Numbered from the stretch's first letter, positions 10,971 through 20,813 are shown. The stretch: 32,034 nt of DNA from Nemertoderma westbladi (GCA_032718475.1 JAUCBJ010003789.1:1-32034), one strand, 5' to 3'. Numbers and translations are program-made. The notes: generated by a model from the sequence alone, not told the origin.

Positions 10971-11666
10971 ATGGTGGTCGACGCATCTGCCAAGACAAAC
11001 GGCAAGAGTCTAAATGACTACCTAATGGAAGGCCCCAATAGCTACAACTCGGGGATAGAGGTCCTGTTAAGGTTCAGAAGTGGAAAACAAGCCTTCACGT
11101 GCGACATAGAGGGCATGTTTAACCAAGTGCGAGTGACGGAGGAGGATAGCAATAGTCAGCGCTTCCTGTGGTACAACGGCAACGAAGAACCATTGGAGAT
11201 ACCGATGTACAAAAAGGTAGAGCAGAATATGGGGGCCAAGTTGTCCTCATTTACCACGACTACAGCCGTAAGAGACACGGTGGAGGGCAAAGAGGGGATT
11301 TATAGTGAGAAGGCGATCAACATGATTCGACGCGGGTTCTACGTGGATGATGGGATGGGTTATGGAAACTCGGTTAAAAAGATACTCGATATAGGGCGCG
11401 AAGTCCTGAAGCGAAATCCTGATCCTGAAGGGATCAGGATTCAACCTTACAAAATTCCAGTCCAACAACCGGAGGTAAAGATAGATAAACCCATGACGGT
11501 AAAGGAGCAGATTATGGTGGACAAGAGAATAGAATTGCAGCAGAAGGCACTAGGAATCATATGGAATCGGGAGACAGATGAGTTGGAGTATCAACTAAGT
11601 CAGGATGGTGCCAGGAACCTTACTAAACAAGGCTACGTGTCATACATAGTCAGCATACATATTTAG
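10971..11666 (+). pseudogene. pol: BEL/Pao reverse transcriptase palm
   Basis: The open frame starts inside the conserved MVVDASAKTNGKSLND block. It has the first catalytic Asp in FTCDIEGMFNQV (Asp codon 11103-11105) and the YVDD box at 11340-11351, both intact. After YVDD the sequence runs through the thumb/connection (QQKALGIIWNRETDELEYQ) and is lost after YVSYIVSIHI at 11666. The normal continuation, about 1 kb of connection and RNase H, is missing between here and the next recognisable block at 11760, so a large internal deletion is inferred. The intact active site suggests it decayed after insertion or was mobilised in trans. Confidence 0.88.
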
Positions 11667-11722
11667 TCAGCTAGTGAGGGAGGTTAGGGAGGAGCCACCA
11701 TGATAAAAGTCGATAGAGTCGT

Positions 11723-11974
11723 GTGATAACCCAATGGATAGGTTGCTCAGTTACAGCTCCAGCCTGGTACAAGACGAAGAAGCTAGTAGCATATCTGAGG
11801 ACCTATGGAGAATTCCTTAGGGGAGCTGGTAAGGATACCAAAACGAGACCCACCATTGATCTGGAAGGAGCGACCAAAGCCGTGATACGATACGAGCAAA
11901 GGAAGGGATATGGAGACGAGGTAAACCGCGTCAGCAAACAACAACGCCTTTGTCAAGACAGCATCAGCATTTAA
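11723..11974 (+). pseudogene. pol: BEL/Pao pol segment between RNase H and integrase
   Basis: The block KKLVAYLRTYGEFLRGAGK...TIDLEGATKAVIRYEQRKGY matches the helical region preceding the integrase in BEL/Pao polyproteins, typically W..L.R..A...RF......L...E...A....I...Q. It sits directly after the deleted RNase H region and before the integrase His/Cys finger. The frame ends at a TAA, and the integrase begins in other frames. Confidence 0.65.
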
Positions 11975-11989
11975 ACAACATCAGCCCCG

Positions 11990-13192
11990 TAATCCTACCA
12001 AAGCCGATAATAATCCCCAATAAATCACCAATAGTCCACCAGATCATATGGGACGCCCATAAGTCCATACTACATGGGGGTACCAACCAGACCATAATGG
12101 AGAATAATGGATAATAATATTCGAAAGATATTCTGGGTAATCCAGCTCAGAAAGATGGTGAAGCCGGTAGTGGGGCAATGCCAGACGTGCCGACGGATGA
12201 AGAAGGAGAGGAACGTACAGGAGATGGCGCCATTGCTGACCAATAGGTTAAAGCATCACGACCCACCATTCACAAACTGCGGCATGGACATGATTGGGTC
12301 GATTAAAATAAAGGTGATGTGGCATATGGAGAAACACTATGGCATTATCTTTGTCTGCAATAATACGAGGGTGGTGGGGATAGAACTAGCTCAGGACGCC
12401 ACATCATCAGCATTTATTAATGCGCTGGAGAGGTTTGTGACCAGCAGAGGAGGAACAGTGGAGATACTATACTCAGACAATGGGACTAACTTCGTGGGCG
12501 TGGAGAACGAGTTAGCGGAGGCCCTTGACATTCTGGAGGGTGAAGATGTCAAGGCGGCGATGAGGAAACACCTAATCAGGTAGGAGAGGAGAACTCCATA
12601 TGCGCCACATACGCTGGGATGTGGGAAGCCAAGGATAGACTTGTGGGTAGCTCCAAACAACTCATGACCAAGCTGATGAATAACCATAACGTCACTGAGG
12701 ACATACTAAGGACAGTGCTGGTGAAATGTGAGGGAATTATCAACAGCTGCCCGCTGTATCCCGAGAATGACGATCCAGAATCGCTGGACGTCCTAACACC
12801 AGCACACCTGCTGATGGAGAGACCAGCGACGATTGACATGCGAAATGTCGATCCAGACGATATACATTTGCATCAAAGCTCGAAGGTGGCTAAGGCGATA
12901 AGTGCAGAGTATTGGAAAAGGTGAATAATCCAAGAGTACCTTCCAACACTACACAAGAGGAGTATATGGAGGAACAACCAGAGGGAGCTAAGGAAGGATG
13001 ACTTAATAATCGTCATGGATGATACGATTACCAACAATCACTGGAGGTTGGCTAGGGTCGTGGAGACCTACTCCGGCGAATACGGAAGAATTAGATCCGT
13101 GGAAGTGAGGATCGGAGGGAAGATACGGGCCAAAGATAGGAAGACCTACAGGAGGGCGGTAGGGAAATGGGTATGGACGTACCAACGTACAT
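11990..13192 (+). pseudogene. pol: BEL/Pao integrase with C-terminal DUF5641-like domain
   Basis: This would insert the cDNA into the host genome. The N-terminal HHCC finger is split over frames: H-x4-H in DAHKSILHGG near 12050-12075, then CQTC at 12179-12190. The catalytic core shows GMDMIG (first Asp, 12287-12289), YSDNGTNF (second Asp, 12476-12478) and GMWEAKDRL-like sequence with the Glu at 12625-12627. D2 to E is not a multiple of three, so a frameshift lies between. A TAG near 12581 sits where the family has Trp before the PYAPH motif. Then follow INSCPLYPENDDPESLDVLTP and LLMERP (family: LNSRPL...D...LTPAHFL.G), a TGA at 12922-12924 again at an expected Trp, and a terminal block (DDLIIVMDDTITNNHWRLAR) ending at the stop near 13190. 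Confidence 0.88.
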
Positions 13193-13263
13193 AATAATAG
13201 GTGTAGGTAGTTATAATTACATACGTTGGACAGGTACAAATGTACCAACATACCTAATTTACA

Positions 13264-13460
13264 TACGCACTATTGTGGGCACTGAGGGCGCAACATGAGG
13301 AGTTGAGTGTGGGTATGCACGCATACTGTGGTGGTAGGGTACACAGTACCGTAGATACGTAGTACGCACTATTGTGGGCACTGAGGGCGCCATGTGAGGA
13401 GTTGAGGGGGGTATGCACGCATACCATAGTAGAAGGGTACACTCGCATACCATGGGGTAC
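13264..13460 (+). repeat. Two-copy tandem repeat, 99-bp period, in the BEL 3' untranslated region
   Basis: TACGCACTATTGTGGGCACT at 13264 recurs at 13363, followed in both by GAGGGCGC, GAGGAGTTGAG and a GTATGCACGCATAC palindrome. The copies are imperfect in their second halves. The repeat lies between the end of pol and the 3' LTR. Confidence 0.8.
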
Positions 13461-13833
13461 ATGAGTGGGGATAAAACGGGTTGAGTATCAGGGGAGCATG
13501 GGGAGAAGGTGTTAGAGTTAAGGGAGAAAAGTAAAGGGTGCGACGTCCGAGTGTGGCGAGCGAGCGGAGAGGAGGATGAGTCCTAAGGGACTACTGAGCG
13601 AGGAAGGGACAACAAAGTCCGAGAGATAAAATTATGTGAGGAGTGAGGGTGATCATCTAAAACAGACACGCCAGATGCCTTGGTACAGCTTAGCTCGCAG
13701 ATGTACCAAGGATGGGTAGACAAAACAGACCCATGGGGGCCGGCCTGGAAAGCTGACCCTGAGAAGAAAATTCCACCCCACATCCAATATTAGATTGGAT
13801 TCCAGCGGAATTGAAGCGCACTTAAGGTTGATG

Positions 13834-13867
13834 CTATCTTCTCACCGGGAAGATAGAATGGGGGGAG
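13834..13867 (+). promoter_or_regulatory. Hairpin plus polypurine tract before the 3' LTR
   Basis: The purine run ending GAATGGGGGGAG abuts the 3' LTR start (TGTAAG at 13868) and is the expected polypurine primer for plus-strand DNA synthesis. Directly upstream is a perfect 8-bp inverted repeat, CTATCTTC (13834-13841) and GAAGATAG (13849-13856), with a 7-nt loop. The purine run thus starts inside the 3' arm of a hairpin. Confidence 0.7.
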
Positions 13868-14216
13868 TGTAAGTGGATTCAATTCCCTGCACTACCCAGC
13901 GGAAAATGGGCGAAGTGGCATTTTACCAATTATACTTGGGAAGGTGACATTATCAATAATAATGTCATCTAACAACCAATTTAGGCGATACACATCACCA
14001 GCCACAAAGAAAGTTGAGAGGTCATAAACAATCTCAAAGGGACAAAGGGGATAAAAAAAAGCATGAAAATAAAAAGCTAAAAAGCATGTGGGGATAGTGG
14101 CAGCAGGGAGTGGCGAGATGGAAATTAACTAGGTTAGCCAATGACGGGAGGGGAAAACAGGTGATTGGAAAGCATCTATTGGCCAGGCCGCTTAATACAG
14201 TAACAGTGATTAATAT
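13868..14216 (+). repeat. 3' LTR of BEL/Pao element (homologous part; may extend to about 14584)
   Basis: It is homologous to 3874-4201. The sequence continues without an obvious boundary to about 14584, where AATTAG matches the bases before the 5' LTR. Taking this as the end gives an LTR of about 717 bp, a more usual size for BEL/Pao. The end would not be CA, however, so the boundary is tentative. The inverted repeat seen in the left LTR is kept (AGGTGACATT/AATGTCATCT), with one pair becoming G:T. Confidence 0.75.
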
Positions 14217-14590
14217 GTGTTAATAATATATAACCATTGTACTTGTGCATTATGATTCAGTTGGTATCTGTAGAGTGTGAGACCAGAACGGTTTCTAACC
14301 ATCGTCATTACCGTGCTATTATATTCTGACTGTGCTATTATTATGTTCTGTGATTACAACAACTGACAGTAAAAACTCAGTTATTCCAACGGCCTTCGGC
14401 CTATCATATCTTATATCCAGACGACAGCCTTTCAGCAGCCTATGGACTCGGTGACGTGTATAATACCAAGACAACACACCAGTCGGGATTTAGCAACCAA
14501 CTCTTGATTCCCATCACAATTACATATAACTAGAGAACTCGCCATTAATACGTATGACTCATCGTTGATGTAGAGCTTCACAATAATTAG

Positions 14591-15773
14591 TACTGTATGG
14601 TCTGTAACAGTCCCCGTTGCTGTGTGGTAAGCTTGCTGTCGGTTTTAGAAATATCGCTTATATATTACTTGGTATAAAGTATATATAGTATATTAAATAG
14701 TATAGTATTAGTATATAATACTTGGTAATTATTTGAAAATTCGGTGCTACCTTGTGAAACTACCTGTTGCTAAGTTAACTCTCTGTTGCTATACAAAATT
14801 CTACGTTGCCAAGGAGAACTTACTACTGTTATTTAAACTTCACAGATCATTAAAAAACATGTTATCACTTTAAATAACGATGTTGGTACTAAAATACCCT
14901 GGTTGCTAAAGAAAAGTTTCGTTGCTAAGTATATTAAGGTCATTCGAATATAATTTTGTAATTTTCTACAGCATCTCATGCTACAAAAAAATACTGAACT
15001 GTACATTAAACCGAATTTAGAGTAATTTTAATAAGTCACTCCCGAATTAGGTTCAAAACTCCCGTTGTTATGCTCAAAAATAATGGCTTTGTTAAATAAA
15101 ATAACTGTAACAGACTCCACACAATTTTTTTTTCAATAATCTTTAATATGATTAACTTCCATTGTCAATAAAATTCCAAATACGTTGCTGAAACTATATA
15201 AATACTAAAATATGCCCGTTGCTATGGTAAGTTGCTGGACTCCTCACACGACGGGACTTATGTTGCTCAATGATATAACAATTATTTTCAAATAAATAGC
15301 TAATAAATTAATTTCCATGCATTTATTTAAAGTATCAAACAAATTATAAAATATTAGAAAAGTTTTTAAAAAGATTTTAAAAATATTGCAGCAATAAGTT
15401 TCTGACTCCCTCACACACAGAAACTTCCATCAGAATTTAATGCACAATGTTGCTGAGCGAGTGTGTCCAGCAACTTATTACTGACCCCTTCTCATGGAGC
15501 AACTTTTGATCCTGGTGCAAGTTAAGGTAATAAAAGTAGCTTTGAGCCTTTTTTTATTTTTAGCTGGAGTTTGGCGTTAGTTTTTTGTCTTTAAAACACT
15601 GGTTCCAGAAAATGTTCAGAAATATATATATTAAAATAAATCAAAATACCTTAATAAATATGTGCTTTAGAAGCCAATGCAATGTAGGAACTATAATGTT
15701 GGGGAATAATATATGGAAGGTCGTACTTGATTCTATATAATGGAACGGCAAACCTTTACGTAATGGAATACTT
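14591..15773. other. AT-rich non-coding stretch with recurrent GTTGCT words
   Basis: No coding potential is seen. The word GTTGC, usually GTTGCTA or GTTGCTG, recurs many times on the plus strand between about 14615 and 15450 at irregular spacing. One instance, near 15222, reads GTTGCTATGGTAAG, close to an RFX X-box. The last part leads to the splice donor side of the LamG exon on the minus strand. Confidence 0.5.
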
Positions 15774-15775
15774 AC

Positions 15776-16438
15776 TTGATTCTGTATCCATCTCCATCTC
15801 AAGTTGTAAACTTTCATCATAAATTGTTTCAAGCTGATCATCGGATAAATAATAGCTATAATAACGTGCATGCGCGATGTAACCCTGAAATACTTCTTCA
15901 TTACTTTGCCGTTTCCCAATTACCAAGTTTCTTTCCCGTACAAACTCTAATGTACTACGAGCTGTGGTTGGGGTATCCAGTAATAACTTTTGATGATCAA
16001 CAAATCCTACTTTCCGGCTATAGAGCATGCCAATTTTGTTAATTGCATTGACACCAACTGCTACCATATGCCACTCATTAACCATTACAGAACTAGGCAT
16101 TGTAAATGGAGTATGATCATTCCAAGCATCGTAGTACAGAGTTGTTTCATCACATAAACAAAGGTGAGCAGCACTCTTATCCGGACTTCCAAAATCAAAT
16201 ATTGGACCACCAAGGTTTGTCTTTATAAAAGCCATCATAGTAAATGTTTCTGATTGTAACTCATTTCCATATGTTACTAAAATGTAACCGCTATGAGAAT
16301 TCAGAGCCTGGTTATCAATTCCTGCTGGACCTGGACCAAATGATGGACTTAACTTAATTATCCCAGTTGGTGTTCCGATTTTTGCATTCGCTCCATATCT
16401 TGAATTCAAAGGCCAATAAGCTTCAATGTTATATGTGG
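15776..16438 (-). CDS. LamG/concanavalin-A-like domain exon (module nearest the 3' end of the gene in this window)
   Basis: A 663-bp exon encodes one complete jelly-roll lectin-like module of the LamG/Laminin_G_3 type, usually extracellular and carbohydrate- or protein-binding. Motifs in order are AYWPLN at the start, PSFGPGPAGIDNQALN, SETFTMMAFIKTNLGGPIFDF, EWHMVAVGVNAINK in the middle and GYIAHARYYSYYLS near the end. On the minus strand the acceptor is TTTGTATTTCAG (AG at 16440-16439) and the donor is GTAAGT (GT at 15775-15774). The exon starts with 2 nt and ends with 1 nt of split codons, a symmetric phase 1-1 exon. It has no stops over 221 codons. It is the most diverged of the three homologous modules. 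It is probably one exon of a gene extending beyond the window at its 3' end. Confidence 0.85.
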
Positions 16439-16440
16439 CT

Positions 16441-17725
16441 GAAATACAAATTTAGATATTTCGATAGATATGAATGGGTGGTATATGTACCAGTAAAAGT
16501 AAGTGTAATTCTTAATTTCGACTCATAAGTAACAAAAAGCGAAAAGAAAAAAATAAACAAATTATTAGTCAACATCAAAAATTGTGATACGGCTATTTTA
16601 ACATATATTAGAAAAATTTTAAAAACGATTTATTTATTACCTAGAATGTACCTAATAAGAACACTGAATGGTACTATCCAACACCAAATGACATTCAGAA
16701 TGTTATATTATATTAAATTCTCCCATGTGTGATCAATGGTGACTGGGACTTGACCGAATGGCGTCCTTAAAATTCATTTTAACGAATGCATCTGAAATTT
16801 AACACTTATTTTCTATGATTTTCCAATAAAACTTCCAATTGAAACACTTTGCATGGCTTCTTTACGATCAAAAGACAACATTTGTGTGTCGTATTTCTGA
16901 TTTATATGGCCTCCAGTAAGAACAAAAAGCCAAACTCTGCCACCCTGTACCATGTTGACGCCATGACATAAATTAAATCTGAGGTTGCTTTACTCAGTTG
17001 AACTAAGGTTGCAGGAAATCAAATCTTACAATTCGGTTTTGAAACTCATGTTTTGACCTTTGAACCATTCATCGGCTACAAGTTTTGGAATTAGCCAAAA
17101 AATTATCGCATTCAGCATCCTAAATATTTGGAAATAGATTAAATACTAGACTTCTACCCCTACTAAATCGGCAATTGCGTTTCAAATGAGCCAAAAGTGA
17201 CCAATCTACGACAAAGATAAGTTCTCGAACTTGTAAAATACCTTTCATTGAAATGCTTTATAGACAATAATTAGCGATCTGAAGCACCAATCACTAAATT
17301 TTTGACCTGCAGGTGAAAATGGAACTAATTTTATTTTTTTTTGCGTTTTCAGTGTCGTAATAGGATAAGCAATCGATTTAAGGGATAGTAAGCAGGATCT
17401 CAATACCTACCCCTGTACCTCCTACCTCTACCCGCAGGCAGGTTTGAGATTGTATTGATATTGAGCAATCTCTAGGGAAAAACTTGATCAGGAAAAGTGT
17501 TTGTGCAGAGATGAAAATTGCACTTGGTTTGTCTTTCCGTCACTTCATATATTGCTATACCAGTAAGGTAATATGCACTGTTCTGTCATTTGTCCCAAGA
17601 TACAAAATATTTTTTTGTCGAAACGTAATTTTTTTCTGCCAAAATGAATATTTTTGGCGAATCGTGGCTCTTGCGATCTAACCATTCCACCTTGGCGTTG
17701 TGGTTAAATACAATATCTTGAATTC
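16441..17725. other. Intron sequence, no gene recognised
   Basis: This is part of the 2.15-kb intron between two LamG exons. No ORF with a known family is present. A patch of about 45 bp at 17150-17195 (CTACTAAATCGGCAATTGCG) resembles the arms of the foldback element at 26.8-29.7 kb, suggesting an old relative. The rest is AT-rich and unassigned. Confidence 0.5.
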
Positions 17726-17726
17726 A

Positions 17727-18180
17727 CTACTAGGATCGGCATGCTGCTCAAGAAAGTCATGGGCTGTCGACCATGCTTATTCACTCCATGAGGATGCCAA
17801 AGCACAAGATTATACACTGGCTGATCCTCACGGCGAAAGCAATGTCCTGCAAAGCGGAGGCGATTTTGTTCTAGTGTCAAGCTTGGGGGAACCAATGAGA
17901 CACCTTCAATGTTATATAGTGTCTGGTTGGAGATGTGTGCATTATACTTGACACATTGTACCCGGCGTAGCATTCTTGTGATTGTGCCATCCAAAGATTT
18001 GATGTCCTCAGCAGTTAGAGCCCAGCATAGACTCCCATAGAGGAGTACTGGAACTACTGCTGCTCTAAATAATCGGACCTTAAGCTTCCGATTAATTCTC
18101 TGTGACTTCCAAATCCTGGAAAGCATAAGGCTGCCCATGCCTTTCCCTTACGTATTCGAAGGTCCTCACCTGACTTCCGA
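17727..18180 (-). pseudogene. 5'-truncated non-LTR retrotransposon copy 1 (3' end of RT ORF)
   Basis: This is the C-terminal tail of the same element as at 21.5-23.4 kb: LSRIWKSQRINRKLKVRLFR, VPVLLYGSLCWALTAEDIKS, RFAGHCFRREDQPVYNLVLW. The open frame is intact from the truncation at about 18180 to an internal deletion of about 125 bp near 17748. That deletion removes the last coding part (the DTGLEDADDL region). The element ends at the same terminus as copy 2, GATCCTAGTAG. It lies in the intron on the same strand as the LamG gene. Clade is uncertain (RTE/CR1-like by the FADD-type RT and C-terminal tail seen in copy 2). Confidence 0.85.
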
Positions 18181-18189
18181 TTTCATTTT

Positions 18190-18250
18190 GGTCACATGAA
18201 TTCAAATCTCCTCGGAGGTCCTGGGTTCAATCCCCACATGGTACCAGGAT
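18190..18250 (+). repeat. B-box-like tRNA-derived fragment
   Basis: GGGTTCAATCCCC at 18223-18235 is a good Pol III B box within a T-arm-like context, immediately upstream (on the minus strand) of truncated LINE copy 1. No A box is convincing, so it is at most a SINE fragment. Confidence 0.25.
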
Positions 18251-18375
18251 AGTATCCCTCTGGAGAGTTTAGTTCAGGGGAACAGCTTATAATTATAAAA
18301 TTAATATATATTTTAAATTAACTAATATTATCAAATAAGAATAAATATATAGTAGGAAATAAATAAATTAATAGT

Positions 18376-18485
18376 GTAATAAGGATAAAGTTTGGAGATG
18401 TATATAATAATATCGTATATATAATATGGTAATTAATGTTATATACTATATTAATATATACGTCTCCAAACTTTATCCTTATTAC
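18376..18485. repeat. 110-bp near-perfect palindrome (MITE-like hairpin)
   Basis: Arms 18376-18406 and 18455-18485 are reverse complements over 31 bp with one mismatch. The outer end is GTAATAAGGATAAAG, and the arms are separated by about 48 bp of AT-rich, partly palindromic DNA. The structure fits a tiny inverted-repeat transposon or a cruciform-forming sequence. It lies about 107 bp downstream of the splice donor of the 18593-19258 exon. Flanking duplications are not clear in the AT-rich context. Confidence 0.8.
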
Positions 18486-18592
18486 GCAATTATATATTAC
18501 ATTAAACTCAATCAAATAATTAATAAATAAATAAATTGAACAAATATAGAATAATAAAAAATAATAAAAATATTTGTTTCTCATGAGATAAC

Positions 18593-19258
18593 CTGTGTCT
18601 GTTGATTCCTCATGTTGAATGCTTTCATCATAAATGGTATCCAGAAGAATTTCTGATACATAACATGTGTAATAGCGTGCATGGGCGATGTATCCTGGAA
18701 ACGCATGTCTATCGGAACTCTGTCTCCCTATTCTCAGAGTGTTCTTAGTATCTGCATTACCTCTAGCTGTTGATGGTGTAACAAACTCCATCTTCTGATG
18801 GTCATCATTTCCTACTTTCCGACTGTAGAACATCACCTTTTTCTCCACCGCATTGACTCCAACAGCCACCATATACCATTCAAAACGTTCTGCAGCATTA
18901 TCCATTGTAAGTGCTGAAGAAATGCCATTTCGTGCATCATAGTAGAGGGTTGTTGCTGTGGGTTTCAGCCATAAATGGCTACCAATTTTCTCCCCTGGCC
19001 AAGTTTCATATTGAAATATTGGACCTGGATCAGCTGATTTTACAAAGGCAACCATAGTGAAAGTTTCTGATAATAACTCTCTACCATGATAAATTACAAC
19101 AAATCCACTCTGGAAATTCATTGCCTGGTTATCAATTCCTGCTGGTCCTGGACCAAATGTGGGAATGAATCGCAATTCTCCATTTTGATTTCCCATCTTG
19201 TCATTGCCGCCATATTCTATGTTTAATGGCCAGTAAGCATAATGTTGGTAAGACTCTC
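18593..19258 (-). CDS. LamG/concanavalin-A-like domain exon (middle module)
   Basis: A 666-bp exon of 222 codons without stops encodes one LamG-type jelly-roll module. It opens with AYWPLNIEYGGNDKMGNQNG, then has FGPGPAGIDNQAMN, SETFTMVAFVK, GPIFQYE, EWYMVAVGVNAVEKKVMFYS and FPGYIAHARYYTCYVS. Splice sites on the minus strand are TTTTGGTTGCAG (AG at 19260-19259) and CAG/GTTATC (GT at 18592-18591). It starts with 2 nt and ends with 1 nt of split codons, as do the other two modules. The reading frame stays open into the intron to 18318, but that part is AT-rich and includes the palindrome, so it is not expected to be coding. Its middle 150 bp is about 94% identical to the 30.2-30.9 kb module. 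No enzyme residues are expected; a role in recognition or adhesion is inferred from the family only. Confidence 0.87.
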
Positions 19259-19260
19259 CT

Positions 19261-20813
19261 GCAACCAAAATAAATTGTTCAATATATATGAAGGAATCTT
19301 CAAGGAATAATACTTATTTGGGAAGATGATGGCGAATAGTAGGATAGTGATATGTACTGTACAATGTACATATTGAGAGTGAACTGCTATCTAACTTTTA
19401 TAGACTTTAGGCCGAAATTTGTATTTTTGACCTTATTAACATAATTTATGCAATTATTTTTAATAAATTGGAAAGAATCTTAGATTGAAGTGCTCAAAAT
19501 GGCATCATTTGTTCACAATAAATGCTAATGTTAAAAAATTATTAGAAAAAACATTTTTTGCCACATTTTTTGAATGTGGCAATTTGAAATTTTTTCATCT
19601 ACATTTGTCATTTTTTGACATTATTTCAGCAAACACAAACGAAAATGAAAAAAATGGTAATAGGAAGTGTTAAGCATCCTCCAATCATCATTCGTGCCAA
19701 ATTTCACTTATATTCGTTCATTTTTGGAAAAGCATTTAAAATTTGAAATTTAAAAATTATATTATCCGTAAACGTATTTAAATTTTATGGTTAGTGTAAT
19801 TTAATGAAGTCTAACTATTGCAATGTTAGAAAGACCACAACCCAGCTGAAATTTTTATTGCAAGGGTTTTCCGGGTCGGTGATGATTACATTTTTAAAGT
19901 CAGTTAGTTGCCTCATTTGACAGCGTTGTGTCTGTCAGAAGTACTGTCTGTCTGTCCATCAAAATATAATATAAATCAAAATATACGGTGCACGAGGGAT
20001 CAATATCGGTCTGCGAGGTCATTGCCCCGCAGACCCGCACCATCCCCAAGTCCAGCGCCCTCCTTGGTCGCTGGCCACCACGCAGACAAAGGGAGTTTGA
20101 GTGGAGAAGCGTGAACTGCAGCCACCTCTGATATCAACCGAGAACGCAGCGAGAACGCAGGCTAGACCACGTTCCCGCATCACCTTCCACCGAGCCACTA
20201 GGGTCTCATTAAGGTGGCGGATGAAGATATCAGTCACCTTGCACCACACCCTGTCGGTGGTTCCGACAAGGGGGGTGAAGGAGAACTTTCTATCTTCGCA
20301 AACCACACTGTAATGCACCTTTTTGGCTAGGACTCTCTGTTCATCATTTTCAAACATGAAAACTGACAACGGAAATGAAATCACCAACCATATCCCCATA
20401 ACAATATCGTTTGCTATTTGGAAAGCTGTCCTAATACTTTGACAGAAATATCTTTGGATATATTGAAGTAAAACAGCATACTTAAAATAATATAAAAATC
20501 TAGCCAAAAGAACTGATGCCTGTATGTTATTTGATATAATAATACGTAGTTTATATGCCATGTAAAAAATGTCATTTAAATAATCAAAACGTGCGATATA
20601 AAATTTAAGTGGCATATTGTACATAAAGAATATAAATAGGCTATATTATTATAACCAATTGCGTATGAAGGAAACTACTAATCCCAAGATAAACAATAAT
20701 ATTCAATTGTCTAGAATGTCCTGAATTAGTAACCTTCAGATATTGGAATTAACTCCATATTTTTTGTAAAAGATCCTTAAATGCAGTATTTTATAACTAT
20801 CTCGGTGTGTGAG
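19261..20813. other. Intron sequence with an unexplained GC-rich block
   Basis: Mostly AT-rich intron DNA. A hairpin lies at 19558-19582 (TTGCCACATT, 5-nt loop, AATGTGGCAA). The block from about 20000 to 20340 is clearly more GC-rich than its surroundings and is open on the minus strand (within 20019-20624), with residues such as RVWCKVTDIFIRHLNETLVA. No family is recognised, and the rest of that frame is AT-rich and unconvincing. It may be a captured exon or transposon fragment. Confidence 0.4.

Larger units (their letters stand above)
3874..14584 (+). mobile_element. BEL/Pao LTR retrotransposon, decayed
   Basis: Two LTR-like direct repeats bracket Gag, protease, RT and integrase remnants in BEL/Pao order, all on the plus strand. 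Both repeats begin TGTAAG, and a purine-rich tract lies directly before the right copy. Homology between the two ends at 4201 and 14216. The true 3' LTR may run on to about 14584, where AATTAG recurs (14585-14590) after appearing just before the left LTR (3868-3873), a possible 6-bp target duplication. No primer binding site is evident after the left LTR. The pol frame is broken by several frameshifts and stops, and most of RNase H is missing. At about 10.7 kb it is longer than usual for this superfamily because of extra sequence at 4.3-8.6 kb. The family call is firm; the right boundary is uncertain. Confidence 0.85.

Noticed and set aside
18318-18592. C-terminal hydrophobic extension of the middle LamG ORF
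   Set aside because: It follows a splice donor conserved in position among the three exons and reads through a palindromic AT-rich sequence; intronic.
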